Shown piece after piece: positions 6,653-16,318 of a stretch of DNA of 64,000 nt. Made by a program: the position numbers and the translations under genes. Source of the stretch: Mesorhizobium sp. WSM2240 (GTDB lineage Bacteria > Pseudomonadota > Alphaproteobacteria > Rhizobiales > Rhizobiaceae); NCBI RefSeq assembly GCF_040438645.1, contig NZ_CP159253.1, positions 2,232,001 to 2,296,000 on the forward strand, written 5' to 3'. Every line of letters starts with the position of its first letter. Position 1 is the stretch's first letter. Below the pieces are notes generated by a model. That model did no database searches and was not told the DNA's origin. It worked only from the letters and a program-made list of their open reading frames with translations.

Positions 6653-8979
6653 CGTCTCCTGTCGGAGCCCCGGCGCGGTTGCGATGCGCGGGCCCGCGAT
6701 CTCTGGCCCTTCGCCTTGTGAAACGACCGCTTGGACCCGGGCAGGGGTTTTGGATCGGTCAGCATCTCAAAGCGCATGGCTCCTGCCAGCGGTGCGACCT
6801 CGACCAGGCGAACCTCGACTCGATCTGCAAGCTGAAAGCCCTTGCCCGTACGCTCGCCGAAGAGCGACCGGCCGGCTTCGTCGAATATATAGTAGTCGCC
6901 TTCGAGAGATGACACAGGAATAAAGCCGTCAGCGCCGTACTGCGGCAATTGGACAAACAGCCCGGCCTTGGTGACGCCGGAAATGCGGGCGTCGAAGGTG
7001 TCGTTGAGCCGTTCGGCGAGATAGGCGGCGATCAGCCGGTCGACCGTGTCGCGCTCGGCTGCCATGGCGCGGCGCTCGGTTGCCGAGATCAGTGCCGAAA
7101 TATCCTCCAGCCGCTCTTCCTCGCTTCGCGTCAGCCCGTCCTTGCCGAGCCCGAGCGCGCCGATCAGCGCCCGATGCACGATCAGATCCGAATAGCGGCG
7201 GATCGGCGAAGTGAAATGGGCGTAACGCCGCAGGTTCAGGCCGAAATGGCCGAGGTTTTCCGGCGAGTAGATCGCCTGGCTCTGCGAGCGCAGCACCACT
7301 TCGTTGACCAGGGCTTCATTGTCCTCGCCACGCACGCGCTCGAGAATGCCGTTGAACTGGCTCGGCCGCATCTGCGCGCCGCGCGCCAATGACAGGCCGA
7401 TCGTCGCCAGGAACTCGCGCAGCGATTCCTGCTTGGCCAGCGACGGCGCGTCGTGCACGCGGTAAACCAGCAACTGCTTCTTGGCCTCCAGCGTCTCGGC
7501 CGCCGCGACATTGGCCTGGATCATGAATTCTTCGATGAGCTTATGCGCATCGAGCCGGTCGGGCACGATGACGCGGTCGACCGTGCCGTCGGGCTTGAGC
7601 AGGATCTTTCGCTCGGGCAGGTCGAGTTCCAGCGGCTGGCGGGCGTTGCGGCCGCGCTTCAGCACATCATAGGCCGCCCAGAGCGGCTTCAGTATGGTTT
7701 CGAGGATCGGTCCGGTCGTCTCATCCGGCGCGCCGTCAATCGCGGCCTGCGCCTGACGGTAGGCGAGGCGCGCCGCCGAGCGCATCATGATGCGATGGAA
7801 GGAGTGGCGGATCTTGCGGCCGTCGGCTGCAAACACCATGCGAACGGCAAGCGCCGGCCGGTCGACCTTTTCCTTGAGCGAGCATAGATCGTTGGAGATG
7901 CGCTCCGGCAGCATCGGCACCACGCGGTCGGGAAAATACACGGAATTGCCGCGCTTCAGTGCCTCGCGGTCGAGCGCCGTGCCCGAGCGCACATAGGCGG
8001 CGACATCGGCGATCGCCACGGTCGCCACCACGCCGCCGGGATTCTTTTCATCCGTGTCCGGCTCGGCGAACACCGCGTCGTCATGGTCCTTGGCGTCGGC
8101 CGGATCGATGGTGATCAGCGGCAGGTCGCGCCAGTCCTCGCGGCCGGCGAGGCTCGCCGGCCTCACCGCCTCTGCTTCGGAAATCACCTCCTGCGGAAAG
8201 ATATGCGGGATCTCGTGGGCATGGATGGCGATCATCGAAACCGCCTTCTCGCTGGTCAGCGAGCCGACCACCGTCAGCACCTTCGCCCGCGGCAGGCCGT
8301 AGCGGCCGGCGCGCACCGGCTCCGCCTCGACCAAATCGCCCGGCTTGGCGTCATTCAAAAATTCGGCCTCGACGACGAGCTCCGCCTGCCGCCGCTCCAC
8401 CGGCTCGATGCGGAACGTGCCGTCATGTCCGACCCGCAGCACGCCCAGCACCGCTTCGCGCTGCCGGTCGAAAATCTTCATCACCCGCGCCGTATAGGCA
8501 GGGCCGGTAGGGTCGTTGGTCGGGAATGTCTTGGCGAGCACCCGGTCGCCGACGCCCGGCGCCGGTCCGCTGGCGTCGCGGCGCAGCTTGATCGACACGA
8601 TCGGATTGAACTCGTCATCCTCCGTCGCGCGTTCTGTCGGTCTTGCCAGAAGCCCGCCTTCGGCATCGCGTGAAAAGATGTCGAGCACCACGACATGGGG
8701 CAGGGCGCCGCGGCGGATCAGCCGCTTGCGGTCCTTCTTCAGCAGGCCCTCATCCTGCAGGTCGCGCAGCATGTCCTTCAGCCACAGGCGGTCTTCGCCC
8801 TTCAGCGAATAGGCCTTGGCGATGTCGCGCTTGCCACTCTTTTCGGGATTGGAGGCGATGTAGCGAAGGATGTCGTCGCGAGACGGGCGAAAATCACGAG
8901 AAACGCTTCCGGAGGCGGGCGTGTCGGAGGAGCGGGTTTTCCCGCCGCCGCCCTTGCGTCCGGAAATGCTTCTCGCCAA
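6649..8979 (-). CDS. rnr: Ribonuclease R
   Basis: A 776-residue 3'-5' exoribonuclease of the RNase II/R family that degrades structured RNA in the cytosol. In order: an N-terminal basic helix-turn-helix region (residues about 1-90), cold-shock-like domains, the RNB catalytic domain, an S1 domain near the C terminus, and a basic Arg/Lys/Ser tail. The RNB domain carries the metal-binding Asp cluster (ITIDPADAKDHDDAVFAE) and the conserved HFTSPIRRYSDL. The gene begins six bases after topA ends and its stop overlaps the DUF983 start, so topA, rnr and DUF983 look like one transcript. Confidence 0.96.
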   Translation of the reverse strand: MARSISGRKGGGGKTRSSDTPASGSVSRDFRPSRDDILRYIASNPEKSGKRDIAKAYSLKGEDRLWLKDMLRDLQDEGLLKKDRKRLIRRGALPHVVVLDIFSRDAEGGLLARPTERATEDDEFNPIVSIKLRRDASGPAPGVGDRVLAKTFPTNDPTGPAYTARVMKIFDRQREAVLGVLRVGHDGTFRIEPVERRQAELVVEAEFLNDAKPGDLVEAEPVRAGRYGLPRAKVLTVVGSLTSEKAVSMIAIHAHEIPHIFPQEVISEAEAVRPASLAGREDWRDLPLITIDPADAKDHDDAVFAEPDTDEKNPGGVVATVAIADVAAYVRSGTALDREALKRGNSVYFPDRVVPMLPERISNDLCSLKEKVDRPALAVRMVFAADGRKIRHSFHRIMMRSAARLAYRQAQAAIDGAPDETTGPILETILKPLWAAYDVLKRGRNARQPLELDLPERKILLKPDGTVDRVIVPDRLDAHKLIEEFMIQANVAAAETLEAKKQLLVYRVHDAPSLAKQESLREFLATIGLSLARGAQMRPSQFNGILERVRGEDNEALVNEVVLRSQSQAIYSPENLGHFGLNLRRYAHFTSPIRRYSDLIVHRALIGALGLGKDGLTRSEEERLEDISALISATERRAMAAERDTVDRLIAAYLAERLNDTFDARISGVTKAGLFVQLPQYGADGFIPVSSLEGDYYIFDEAGRSLFGERTGKGFQLADRVEVRLVEVAPLAGAMRFEMLTDPKPLPGSKRSFHKAKGQRSRARASQPRRGSDRRR

Positions 8980-8985
8980 TTCGTC

Positions 8986-11610
8986 TTAGTCCTTTTTCTT
9001 CGCCGCCGGCTTCTTGGCCGCTGATTTTTTCGCGGCCGGCTTCTTTGCCGCCGCCTTCGCGCCGCGCGCAGGCTTCCTGCCGCCGCCGCCCTTGGCTTCC
9101 TTCTCGGCGATCAGCGCCACCGCATCCTCGACCGTGACGGACATCGGATCCTTGCCTTTCGGCAGCGTCGCATTGACTTTGCCGAAATTCACATAGGGCC
9201 CGTATTTGCCGTCGCGCACGGTGATCGATCCGCCGCCGTTCGGATGCTCTCCGAGATCCTTCAACGCCGCCGGCGTGCCGCCGTTCCGGCCGCCTCTGCC
9301 CTTGGACTGTTTTTCGGCGATTACCGAAACCGCTCGGTTCAGGCCGATCGAGAACACGTCCTCGATGCTTTCCAGGTTCGCGTAGGTGCCGTCATGCAGC
9401 ACGAACGGCCCGTAGCGTCCGAGGCCGGCGGAGATCATCTTTCCGGTTTCGGGGTGCTTGCCGACGTCGCGCGGCAGAGAAAGCAGCGCCAGCGCCTTTT
9501 CGTGGTCGATCGAATCTGGAGTCCAGCCCTTGGGCAGGCTGGAGCGCTTTGCCTCTTTGCCTTCGCCGCGCTGGATGTAGGGGCCGAAGCGGCCGCTGCG
9601 CAGCGTGATCTCTTCGGCCGTATAGGGATCCTTGCCTAGCGCTTTTGTGCCGTTTTCGCCTTCGATGCTTTCGCCGTCGCCATTGGCTGCCTCGCCGAGC
9701 TGGCGCGTATAGCCGCATTCGGGATAGTTGGAGCAGCCGACGAATGCGCCGTATTTGCCGAGCTTCAGCGACAGGTTTCCGGTGCCGCATTTCGGGCAGA
9801 TGCGCGGATTGGAGCCGTCTTCGCGCGCGGGGAACACCAGCGGCGCAAGCTCCTCGTTGAGCGCGTCGAGCACGTCCGTGACGCGCAATTCCTTGATGTC
9901 GTCGACGGAAGCGGAAAAATCCTTCCAGAAGTCGCGCAGCACGTCCTTCCAGGCGAGCTTGCCGTCGGAAATCTCGTCGAGCTTCTCCTCGAGCGAGGCG
10001 GTGAAGTCGTACTCGACATATTTCTCGAAGAAGTTTTCCAGGAACCCGGTCAGAAGCCGGCCCTTGGAATGCGGCACCAGCCGGCGCTTGTCGATGGTGA
10101 CGTATTCGCGGTCCTCGAGCGTCTTCAAGATCGCCGTATAAGTCGATGGGCGGCCGATGCCGAGCTCTTCCATCTTCTTGATCAGGCTTGCTTCCGAATA
10201 GCGCGGTGGCGGCTCGGTCGAGTGCTGGGTGGCGAGGATTTCTTGGCGTTGAAGCTGCTCGCCCGCCCGGATCTCCGGCAGGCGCTTGTTTTCCTCGTCC
10301 TCCGAATCCTCGTCCTTCTGCTCGGTATAGGCGGCGATGAAGCCGTCGAAGCGGATCACCGAGCCCACCGCGCGCAGGCCGGCGGTGCGGCTGCCGTTCG
10401 TCGCCTCGATCTCGACCGTGGTGCGCTCGATCTCGGCTGGCTGCATCTGGCTGGCGATGGCGCGCTTCCAGATCATCTCGTAGAGCCGCGCCTGGTCGGC
10501 GTCGAGATATTTGCGCATCTCGTTCGGCGTGCGCGAAAAATCCGTCGGGCGGATAGCTTCGTGCGCTTCCTGCGCGTTCTTGGCTTTCACTGAATAGTAG
10601 CGCGGCTTTTCCGGCAGGTATTTGTCGCCGAATTCCTTCACGATCGCCTTGCGAGCTTCCGTCAGCGCTTCCGGCGCCATCTGCACGCCATCGGTTCGCA
10701 TATAGGTGATGAGGCCGGCCGTTTCGCCGCCAATGTCCATGCCTTCGTAGAGCCGCTGCGCCACCTGCATTGTGCGCACCGCCGAAAAGCTAAGCCGCGA
10801 CGATGCTGCCTGCTGCAGCGTCGAGGTGGTGAAGGGCGGTCCGGGATTGCGCTTGGTGGGCTTGGCCTCGACCGACAGCGCCTTGAAGCTCGCGCCTTCC
10901 AGCATCGCCTTGATATCGTCGGCCTGCGCCTTGGACGAAATGTCGAGCTTCTGCAGCTTCTTGCCTTCGAAGGCCGTCAGCCGCGCCTCGAACTTTTCCA
11001 GGCGCGGGGTGTCGAGAATGGCGGCGACCTGCCAGAATTCTTCGCGGACAAAACGCTCGATCTCGGATTCGCGGTCGCAGACCAGCCTGAGCGCCACCGA
11101 CTGCACCCGGCCGGCGGACCGCGCGCCCGGCAGCTTGCGCCACAGCACCGGCGAGAGCGTGAATCCGACCAGGTAATCGAGCGCGCGCCGCGCCAGATAG
11201 GCGTCGACCAGCGGCGCATCGATCTGGCGCGGATTGGCCATGGCGTCGAGCACGGATTGCTTGGTGATGGCGTTGAACACCACGCGGCTCACCGGCTTGT
11301 CCTTCAGCGCGCGCTTCTGCTTCAACACCTCCAGCACATGCCAGGAGATCGCTTCGCCCTCGCGATCCGGGTCGGTCGCCAGGATCAACCCGTCCGCCGC
11401 CTTCACTGCGTTGGCGATCTCGGTCAGGCGCTTCGAGGACGGCCCGTCGACCGCCCAGGACATGGCGAAATCATCGTCGGGCTTCACCGAGCCATCCTTG
11501 GCCGGAAGATCGCGGACATGCCCGTAGGAGGCCAGAACCTTGTAGTTCCGTCCAAGATATTTGTTGATCGTTTTCGCTTTTGCCGGCGATTCGACGACGA
11601 CGACGTCCAT
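8986..11610 (-). CDS. topA: DNA topoisomerase I (type IA)
   Basis: This 874-residue enzyme relaxes negative supercoils. The Toprim domain opens at the N terminus (VVVVESPAKAKTINKYLG, residues 3-20) and its acidic DPDREGE motif is at residues 80-86. The catalytic Tyr is Y303 in GLITYMRTDG. One zinc-ribbon repeat is complete (CPKCGTGNLSL...CSNYPEC), followed by glycine-rich Topo C-terminal repeats (GRYGPFV, GKYGPYV). The C terminus is a Lys/Ala/Pro-rich tail, typical of alphaproteobacterial TopA and probably for DNA contact. It heads the block that continues into rnr. Confidence 0.97.
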   Translation of the reverse strand: MDVVVVESPAKAKTINKYLGRNYKVLASYGHVRDLPAKDGSVKPDDDFAMSWAVDGPSSKRLTEIANAVKAADGLILATDPDREGEAISWHVLEVLKQKRALKDKPVSRVVFNAITKQSVLDAMANPRQIDAPLVDAYLARRALDYLVGFTLSPVLWRKLPGARSAGRVQSVALRLVCDRESEIERFVREEFWQVAAILDTPRLEKFEARLTAFEGKKLQKLDISSKAQADDIKAMLEGASFKALSVEAKPTKRNPGPPFTTSTLQQAASSRLSFSAVRTMQVAQRLYEGMDIGGETAGLITYMRTDGVQMAPEALTEARKAIVKEFGDKYLPEKPRYYSVKAKNAQEAHEAIRPTDFSRTPNEMRKYLDADQARLYEMIWKRAIASQMQPAEIERTTVEIEATNGSRTAGLRAVGSVIRFDGFIAAYTEQKDEDSEDEENKRLPEIRAGEQLQRQEILATQHSTEPPPRYSEASLIKKMEELGIGRPSTYTAILKTLEDREYVTIDKRRLVPHSKGRLLTGFLENFFEKYVEYDFTASLEEKLDEISDGKLAWKDVLRDFWKDFSASVDDIKELRVTDVLDALNEELAPLVFPAREDGSNPRICPKCGTGNLSLKLGKYGAFVGCSNYPECGYTRQLGEAANGDGESIEGENGTKALGKDPYTAEEITLRSGRFGPYIQRGEGKEAKRSSLPKGWTPDSIDHEKALALLSLPRDVGKHPETGKMISAGLGRYGPFVLHDGTYANLESIEDVFSIGLNRAVSVIAEKQSKGRGGRNGGTPAALKDLGEHPNGGGSITVRDGKYGPYVNFGKVNATLPKGKDPMSVTVEDAVALIAEKEAKGGGGRKPARGAKAAAKKPAAKKSAAKKPAAKKKD

Positions 11611-11777
11611 GAGCGCTCGTATTTTCCTGAGTGGCGCGAGAAGAAGAACCGCTGCGCGCGACGGATAGCTTGTCGATTGGTCTCGTCACATGGCCGCGGT
11701 TTTCCGTTCGGTCAAGGGGAACGGCTGAAATTCGTGCCTCGCTATCTGCTGCAACTTTCGCGATAGGTGTTAATTTC

Positions 11778-11805
11778 TTGCAACTTTAAGTAAATTAGCT
11801 AAGAT
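11778..11805 (+). promoter_or_regulatory. Predicted promoter of the 67-residue gene
   Basis: TTGCAA (11778-11783) and TAAGAT (11800-11805) are 16 bases apart in an AT-rich pocket of an otherwise GC-rich 285-base gap. The sequence TGCAACTTT occurs at 11750-11758 and again over the -35 box at 11779-11787. Confidence 0.45.
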
Positions 11806-11895
11806 TCATGCAACCCAGTCTGGCGAATTTCGCTGGCCGGGTCGGGGAGGGAGTTGGCGGCTGTTTGACCTGCCGGCTGACGAGGAGCACTGGGC

Positions 11896-12099
11896 ATGGG
11901 CCGCAACGATAGCAGGAAACGAACCGAAACGCTCGATTACATCCAGTCCATGCTGGGGCAGTTGCGCGTCATGGCCGAGAACGAACGCTGCGACATGCTC
12001 GCTTACCTGATCGAGATGGCATTTCTCGAGGCAGGCGAGGTCGCCCGCGGCGAACGTCCGTCACGGGCAGGCCGGGACAAGCGGGACAGCGCCGCGTAA
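11896..12099 (+). CDS. Small conserved-type hypothetical protein
   Basis: A 67-residue soluble protein. An amphipathic helical core (TLDYIQSMLGQLRVMAENER, then LAYLIEMAFLEAGE) is followed by a basic, disordered C terminus. A good ribosome site (GAGGAG) lies 12 bases before the ATG, and a plausible promoter lies upstream. It stands alone on the plus strand between topA and dprA, both of which face the other way. I recall similar small proteins in rhizobia but know no function. Confidence 0.7.
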   Translation: MGRNDSRKRTETLDYIQSMLGQLRVMAENERCDMLAYLIEMAFLEAGEVARGERPSRAGRDKRDSAA

Positions 12100-12143
12100 A
12101 AACGTTGAATGCCCCACCACGTAGATAAGTCGCCGAATTGAGT

Positions 12144-13271
12144 CTACCCGACCAGCGAAACAGCCCCGCCCGCATGCCGCTCCAGGCGTCCGGCAAGGTC
12201 GAGTTCCAGCAGGATCATGAACATCTGCGCCGGATGCAGACCGGTATGCCGGATCAGTTCATCGATGCCGGTGGGCGTCGGGCCGAGAGCTTCGACCACT
12301 CGGGCGCGATCGTCGTCGCCGGGAGGCGGCGTGGCGGAGAAATCCGGCGGCTCTTCCAGCGGACCTGTCGGCGGAACCGGCCTGCCGGTGAGCGGCGCGA
12401 GCGCCTCGATGATGTCTGCGGTTTCGGTGACGAGAATCGCCCCGTCCTTCAAAAGCCCGTTTGCCCCCGCCGCGCGCGGATCGAGCGGCGAGCCGGGCAC
12501 GGCGAAGACCAGCCGTCCCATCTCGCCGGCTAGCCTTGCACTGATCAGCGAGCCGGATCGCTTGGCTGCTTCGACCACGACGAGACCCAGCGCTATGCCG
12601 GCGACGATGCGGTTTCGGCGCGGAAAATCCTGCGCGCGCGGCTCCCATCCGAACGGCATTTCCGAAACGATCGCGCCGCCATTCGCGGCGATCTCGTCGC
12701 AGAGGTCTGCGTTTTCGGGCGGGTAGGGTCGATCGAGGCCGCCGGCCAGCACGCCGATCGTGCCGGTCGAAAGGCTGCCCTGATGCGCCGCCGTGTCGAT
12801 GCCGCGCGCCAGGCCGGACACGATAGCGTGGCCTTCGCGGCCGAGATCGGCGGCAAGCATGCGCGCCATCTTGATGCCGGCCAGCGAAGCGTTGCGCGCG
12901 CCGACGATCGCGACAGCGGGGAGAAAAAACACCGCGCCGGTCCCCTTCACCGCCAGCAGCGGCGGCGGATTATCCATGCGCCGCAACATCGACGGATAGT
13001 CCGCCTCGCCGATGCAGACAATGCGCGCACCCATCCGCCGCGCGGCCTCCATCTCGGCCTCGGCTTCGTTCTGGGAAGGTATGCGCAGGCTGCGCTGCGC
13101 GCCGCCATTAGTCATCAGTTCGGGAAGCATCTCCAGCGCGGTCTCGGCCGAGCCGAAGCGGTTTATCAGGTCGCGGAACGTCGCCGGCCCGACATTCGGG
13201 GTCCGTATCAGCCTCAGCCAGCTCAGCCGCTGCCGGTCGCTCAGGCGGGGACCGGCGGCAGGTTCGGTCAT
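12144..13271 (-). CDS. dprA: DNA processing protein DprA
   Basis: A 375-residue single-strand DNA-binding protein that loads RecA during natural transformation. An N-terminal SAM-like region (residues about 15-75) precedes the Rossmann fold, with [27 protein letters not shown] and [10 protein letters not shown] as the family signatures. A C-terminal winged helix (about 310-372) completes the protein. The ATG at 13271 overlaps the plsY stop by four bases, which fixes the start although the frame stays open far upstream. It is the last gene of pyrB-pyrC'-plsY-dprA. Confidence 0.95.
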   Translation of the reverse strand: MTEPAAGPRLSDRQRLSWLRLIRTPNVGPATFRDLINRFGSAETALEMLPELMTNGGAQRSLRIPSQNEAEAEMEAARRMGARIVCIGEADYPSMLRRMDNPPPLLAVKGTGAVFFLPAVAIVGARNASLAGIKMARMLAADLGREGHAIVSGLARGIDTAAHQGSLSTGTIGVLAGGLDRPYPPENADLCDEIAANGGAIVSEMPFGWEPRAQDFPRRNRIVAGIALGLVVVEAAKRSGSLISARLAGEMGRLVFAVPGSPLDPRAAGANGLLKDGAILVTETADIIEALAPLTGRPVPPTGPLEEPPDFSATPPPGDDDRARVVEALGPTPTGIDELIRHTGLHPAQMFMILLELDLAGRLERHAGGAVSLVG

Positions 13272-13858
13272 CCTCTGGCCCCGATGCGGGATTCGGAGCC
13301 GGCCAGCAGCCGTGAAATATTGGCCCGGTGCTTGATGAAGACGATCACCGTCATCACGGCGAACAGCACGGCGTAGTCGATGCGGCCGAGATATAAGAGT
13401 GTGAGCGGGACTGCCACAGACGCAAGTAGCGCCGCGAGCGACGAATAGCGCATGATGAAGGCGACGGCGAGCCAGACGGCGGCGAAGACCAGCGCCACCT
13501 TCCACGCCAGGCCGGCCAGCACACCGAGATAAGTCGCCACGCCCTTGCCGCCCTTGAAGCCCAGCCAAACAGGGAAGAGATGTCCCAGGAACGCGCCAAA
13601 GCCGGCAACCAGGGCAAGCTCCGGCCCGTAAATCCCGGCGATCAGCACCGCTGCGGTGCCCTTCAGCGCGTCGAGCAGAAGCGTCAGCGCCGCCAGGCCC
13701 TTGTTGCCGGTGCGCAGCACATTGGTCGCGCCGATATTGCCCGAACCGATATTGCGCACGTCGCCCAAGCCGGCGGCGCGGGTGATCAGCAGGCCGAACG
13801 GCACCGAGCCGAGCAGGTAGCCGAAGGCGAGAGCGGCGAGCAACTGCGTGTATAACAT
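13268..13858 (-). CDS. plsY: Glycerol-3-phosphate acyltransferase PlsY
   Basis: A 196-residue inner-membrane enzyme with about five helices. It transfers an acyl group from acyl-phosphate to glycerol-3-phosphate, the first step of phospholipid synthesis with PlsX. The family motifs are present: GSVPFG near residue 17, the glycine-rich [12 protein letters not shown] (about 38-49) and FKGGKGVAT (about 101-109). Its stop overlaps the dprA start (ATGA), and pyrC' ends 36 bases upstream, so the four genes form one operon-like run. Confidence 0.96.
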   Translation of the reverse strand: MLYTQLLAALAFGYLLGSVPFGLLITRAAGLGDVRNIGSGNIGATNVLRTGNKGLAALTLLLDALKGTAAVLIAGIYGPELALVAGFGAFLGHLFPVWLGFKGGKGVATYLGVLAGLAWKVALVFAAVWLAVAFIMRYSSLAALLASVAVPLTLLYLGRIDYAVLFAVMTVIVFIKHRANISRLLAGSESRIGARG

Positions 13859-13894
13859 GGTGTCCCCGGGTTTTGGCCGATCTCGCTTGCCGGC

Positions 13895-15181
13895 CTAGGC
13901 CGAAAACACTGTGCGGCCCGCAACCATCGTTTGCAAGACCTTGCCCTGCAGCCGCGCCCCTTCGAAACACGTGTTTTTCGAGCGCGAGCGGATGCCGGCC
14001 TCGCTGACGACCCACGGCTCGTCGAGATCGACCAGAACAAGATCGGCCGGCGCTCCGGGCTTGAGTGTGCCGCCGGGCAGTCCGAACAATTTTGCCGGCG
14101 CGCTCGACAGCGCCTCGATCAGCCTGATTAGCGGGACCTCGTCATTGTGATGCAGCCGGAGCGCTGCGCCGAGCAGCGTTTCGAGTCCGATCGCACCGTC
14201 CGCGGCGTCGGCGAAGGGCAGGCGCTTGGTGTCGACATCCTGCGGATCGTGCGAGGAAACGATGATGTCGATCGTGCCGTTTCGCAGCGCCTCGATCACG
14301 GCGAGGCGGTCGTCCTCGGTGCGCAGCGGCGGCGAAAGCCGAAAGAAGGTGCGGTATTCGCCGACATCGTTCTCGTTGAGCGACAGATGGTTGATCGAAA
14401 CGCCGGCCGTCACCTTCGCGCCGTCGGCCTTTGCCCGGGCCACGGCTTCCGCCGACATGGCCGTCGAGATTTTTGCCGCGTGATAGGCGCCACGCGTCAG
14501 GCGTGCCAGCATGAGGTCGCGCTCGAGCGGGATAGTCTCGGCCTCGCGCGGTATGCCAGGCAGGCCGAGCCAACTGGCGTAAAGCCCCTCATTCATCACG
14601 CCCGACGAGGCGAGGTCGCGGTCCTGCGTCTCATGCGCAACGACCGCGCCGAAATCGCGGGCATAGGTAAGCGCGCGGCGCATGGTCAGCGCATTGGATA
14701 TTGTGTGCCGCCCGTCAGTGAAGGCGACTGCGCCCGCCTCGCGCAGCAGGCCGAATTCCGTCATCTCGCGGCCTTCGAGCCCCTTGGTGATTGCCGCCGC
14801 CGGAAACACATTGACCAGCGCGGTGTCGCGCGCAGCCCTGAGCACGAATTCGACCAGCGCGACATTGTCGATGACTGGATCGGTGTCGGGCATCATCACG
14901 ATCGAGGTGACGCCGCCGGCCGCCGCCGCGAGGCTCGCCGACGCGATCGTCTCGCGGTGCTCGCCACCCGGCTCGCCGATGAACACCCGCCCGTCGATAA
15001 GACCCGGAATGATCGCCTTGCCGCGGCAATCGATGATCGTCGCGCCTTCCGGTGCGCCCTGGTTCGACGCTGAAGCGCTAGCCGCTGCGATCTTCTTACC
15101 GTCGACAATAACCGTGCCGGTCTCGTCGATACCGCGCGACGGGTCGACGATGTGCGCTTGTTGAAAAACCGTGACGCTCAT
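13895..15181 (-). CDS. pyrC': Inactive dihydroorotase-like protein (PyrC')
   Basis: A 428-residue amidohydrolase-fold protein of the dihydroorotase type, probably without catalytic activity. The metal-binding D-x-H-x-H motif reads D63-G-R-V-F67, so both His are lost. The Arg of HLREPG is Gly, the fourth His region reads AAKIS (K237), and the catalytic Asp of TDHAP is Ser (SSHDP, residues 309-313). Asp156 and His183 remain. In Pseudomonas a non-catalytic PyrC' is known to be a structural partner of aspartate carbamoyltransferase. Here the gene overlaps pyrB by four bases, which supports the same role. An active dihydroorotase should be encoded elsewhere. Confidence 0.9.
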   Translation of the reverse strand: MSVTVFQQAHIVDPSRGIDETGTVIVDGKKIAAASASASNQGAPEGATIIDCRGKAIIPGLIDGRVFIGEPGGEHRETIASASLAAAAGGVTSIVMMPDTDPVIDNVALVEFVLRAARDTALVNVFPAAAITKGLEGREMTEFGLLREAGAVAFTDGRHTISNALTMRRALTYARDFGAVVAHETQDRDLASSGVMNEGLYASWLGLPGIPREAETIPLERDLMLARLTRGAYHAAKISTAMSAEAVARAKADGAKVTAGVSINHLSLNENDVGEYRTFFRLSPPLRTEDDRLAVIEALRNGTIDIIVSSHDPQDVDTKRLPFADAADGAIGLETLLGAALRLHHNDEVPLIRLIEALSSAPAKLFGLPGGTLKPGAPADLVLVDLDEPWVVSEAGIRSRSKNTCFEGARLQGKVLQTMVAGRTVFSA

Positions 15182-16143
15182 GCCGAATGCCTGTCGCGGT
15201 TGCGGCGCGGATCGAGCAGCGCTTCCATCACCGCCATGCGCACCGCAACCCCCATCTCGACCTGCTCCTGAATGACGCTTTGCGGCCCGTCGGCGATCTC
15301 CGAGGCGATCTCGACGCCGCGATTCATCGGGCCGGGATGCATCACCAGCGCGCCGTCCTTCGCCGCCTTCAGCTTTTCGGCATCGAGGCCGAAATAGTGG
15401 AAATATTCGCGCACCGAAGGCACGAACGAGCCCGCCATGCGCTCGCGCTGCAGCCGGAGCATCATCACCACGTCGGCATCCTTCAACCCGTCGGCCATGG
15501 TGCGCGCGACGATAACGCCCATCTTCTCGATGCCCGAGGGAAGCAAAGTCGAAGGCGCCACCACGCGCACTTGGGCACCGAGCGCGTTGAGCAGGATGAT
15601 GTTCGAGCGAGCGACGCGCGAATGCAGTATGTCGCCGCAGATCGCAACAATCAGCTTGGACAGCGACCCCTTGGCGCGGCGGATGGTCAGCGCGTCGAGC
15701 AGTGCCTGCGTCGGGTGCTCGTGCGCGCCGTCGCCGGCATTGACCACCGAGCAGCCGACCTTCTGCGCCAGAAGCGCTGCGGCGCCCGCCGACTGATGGC
15801 GGATGATCAGAATGTCCGGCCGCATCGCGTTGAGCGTCATGGCCGTGTCGATCAGCGTTTCGCCCTTCTTCACCGAGGAGCTCGCCACCGACATGTTCAT
15901 TACGTCCGCCCCGAGCCTTTTTCCGGCGAGCTCGAAGGAGGATTGCGTGCGCGTCGAGGCTTCGTAGAAGAGATTGATCTGGGTGCGTCCACGCAGCGTC
16001 GAGGTCTTTTTCTCGGGCTGCCGCGAGATAGACACTGCGGCGTCGGCCCGGTCGAGCAGAAGCTCGATGTCGGAGGGAGACAGGTCCCTGATGCCAAGCA
16101 GATGGCGGTGCGGATAAAGCGGCAGGGACGGAGCGTCGGTCAT
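15178..16143 (-). CDS. pyrB: Aspartate carbamoyltransferase catalytic chain
   Basis: This 321-residue enzyme condenses carbamoyl phosphate with aspartate in pyrimidine synthesis. The carbamoyl phosphate loop [20 protein letters not shown] (about residues 59-78) and the HPTQALLDA motif (about 142-150) are complete. No pyrI is seen; the dihydroorotase-like partner follows with an ATGA overlap. The ATG at 16143 is preceded by no Shine-Dalgarno sequence. A strong -10 box ends only nine bases upstream, so the mRNA may be leaderless. The frame is open further upstream, but that extension would cross the promoter. Confidence 0.96.
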   Translation of the reverse strand: MTDAPSLPLYPHRHLLGIRDLSPSDIELLLDRADAAVSISRQPEKKTSTLRGRTQINLFYEASTRTQSSFELAGKRLGADVMNMSVASSSVKKGETLIDTAMTLNAMRPDILIIRHQSAGAAALLAQKVGCSVVNAGDGAHEHPTQALLDALTIRRAKGSLSKLIVAICGDILHSRVARSNIILLNALGAQVRVVAPSTLLPSGIEKMGVIVARTMADGLKDADVVMMLRLQRERMAGSFVPSVREYFHYFGLDAEKLKAAKDGALVMHPGPMNRGVEIASEIADGPQSVIQEQVEMGVAVRMAVMEALLDPRRNRDRHSA

Positions 16144-16152
16144 TAAAGGGGT

Positions 16153-16181
16153 GCTATAGGCCGCCGTCCCGCCCGCTGCAA
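16153..16181 (-). promoter_or_regulatory. Predicted sigma-70 promoter of pyrB
   Basis: On the minus strand TTGCAG (16181-16176) and TATAGC (16158-16153) are separated by 17 bases. The -10 box ends nine bases before the pyrB ATG, implying a leader of only a few nucleotides. Confidence 0.6.
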
Positions 16182-16318
16182 GCGGCCGGCTCCGATTGTA
16201 GCAATTGTCCCCAGCGCGATTCCGCGTGTCGTCCCGCGAAAAGCTCGGATTCGGCGTCGCAGGCAACTGGTCAAAGCGCGCAGGGCTTGGCACAGTCGCC
16301 GGAATCAGGAGTTTTTCC

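Noticed and set aside
13272..14015. N-terminal extension of dprA
   Set aside because: The frame is open but crosses all of plsY; the ATG at 13271 overlapping the plsY stop is the natural start.
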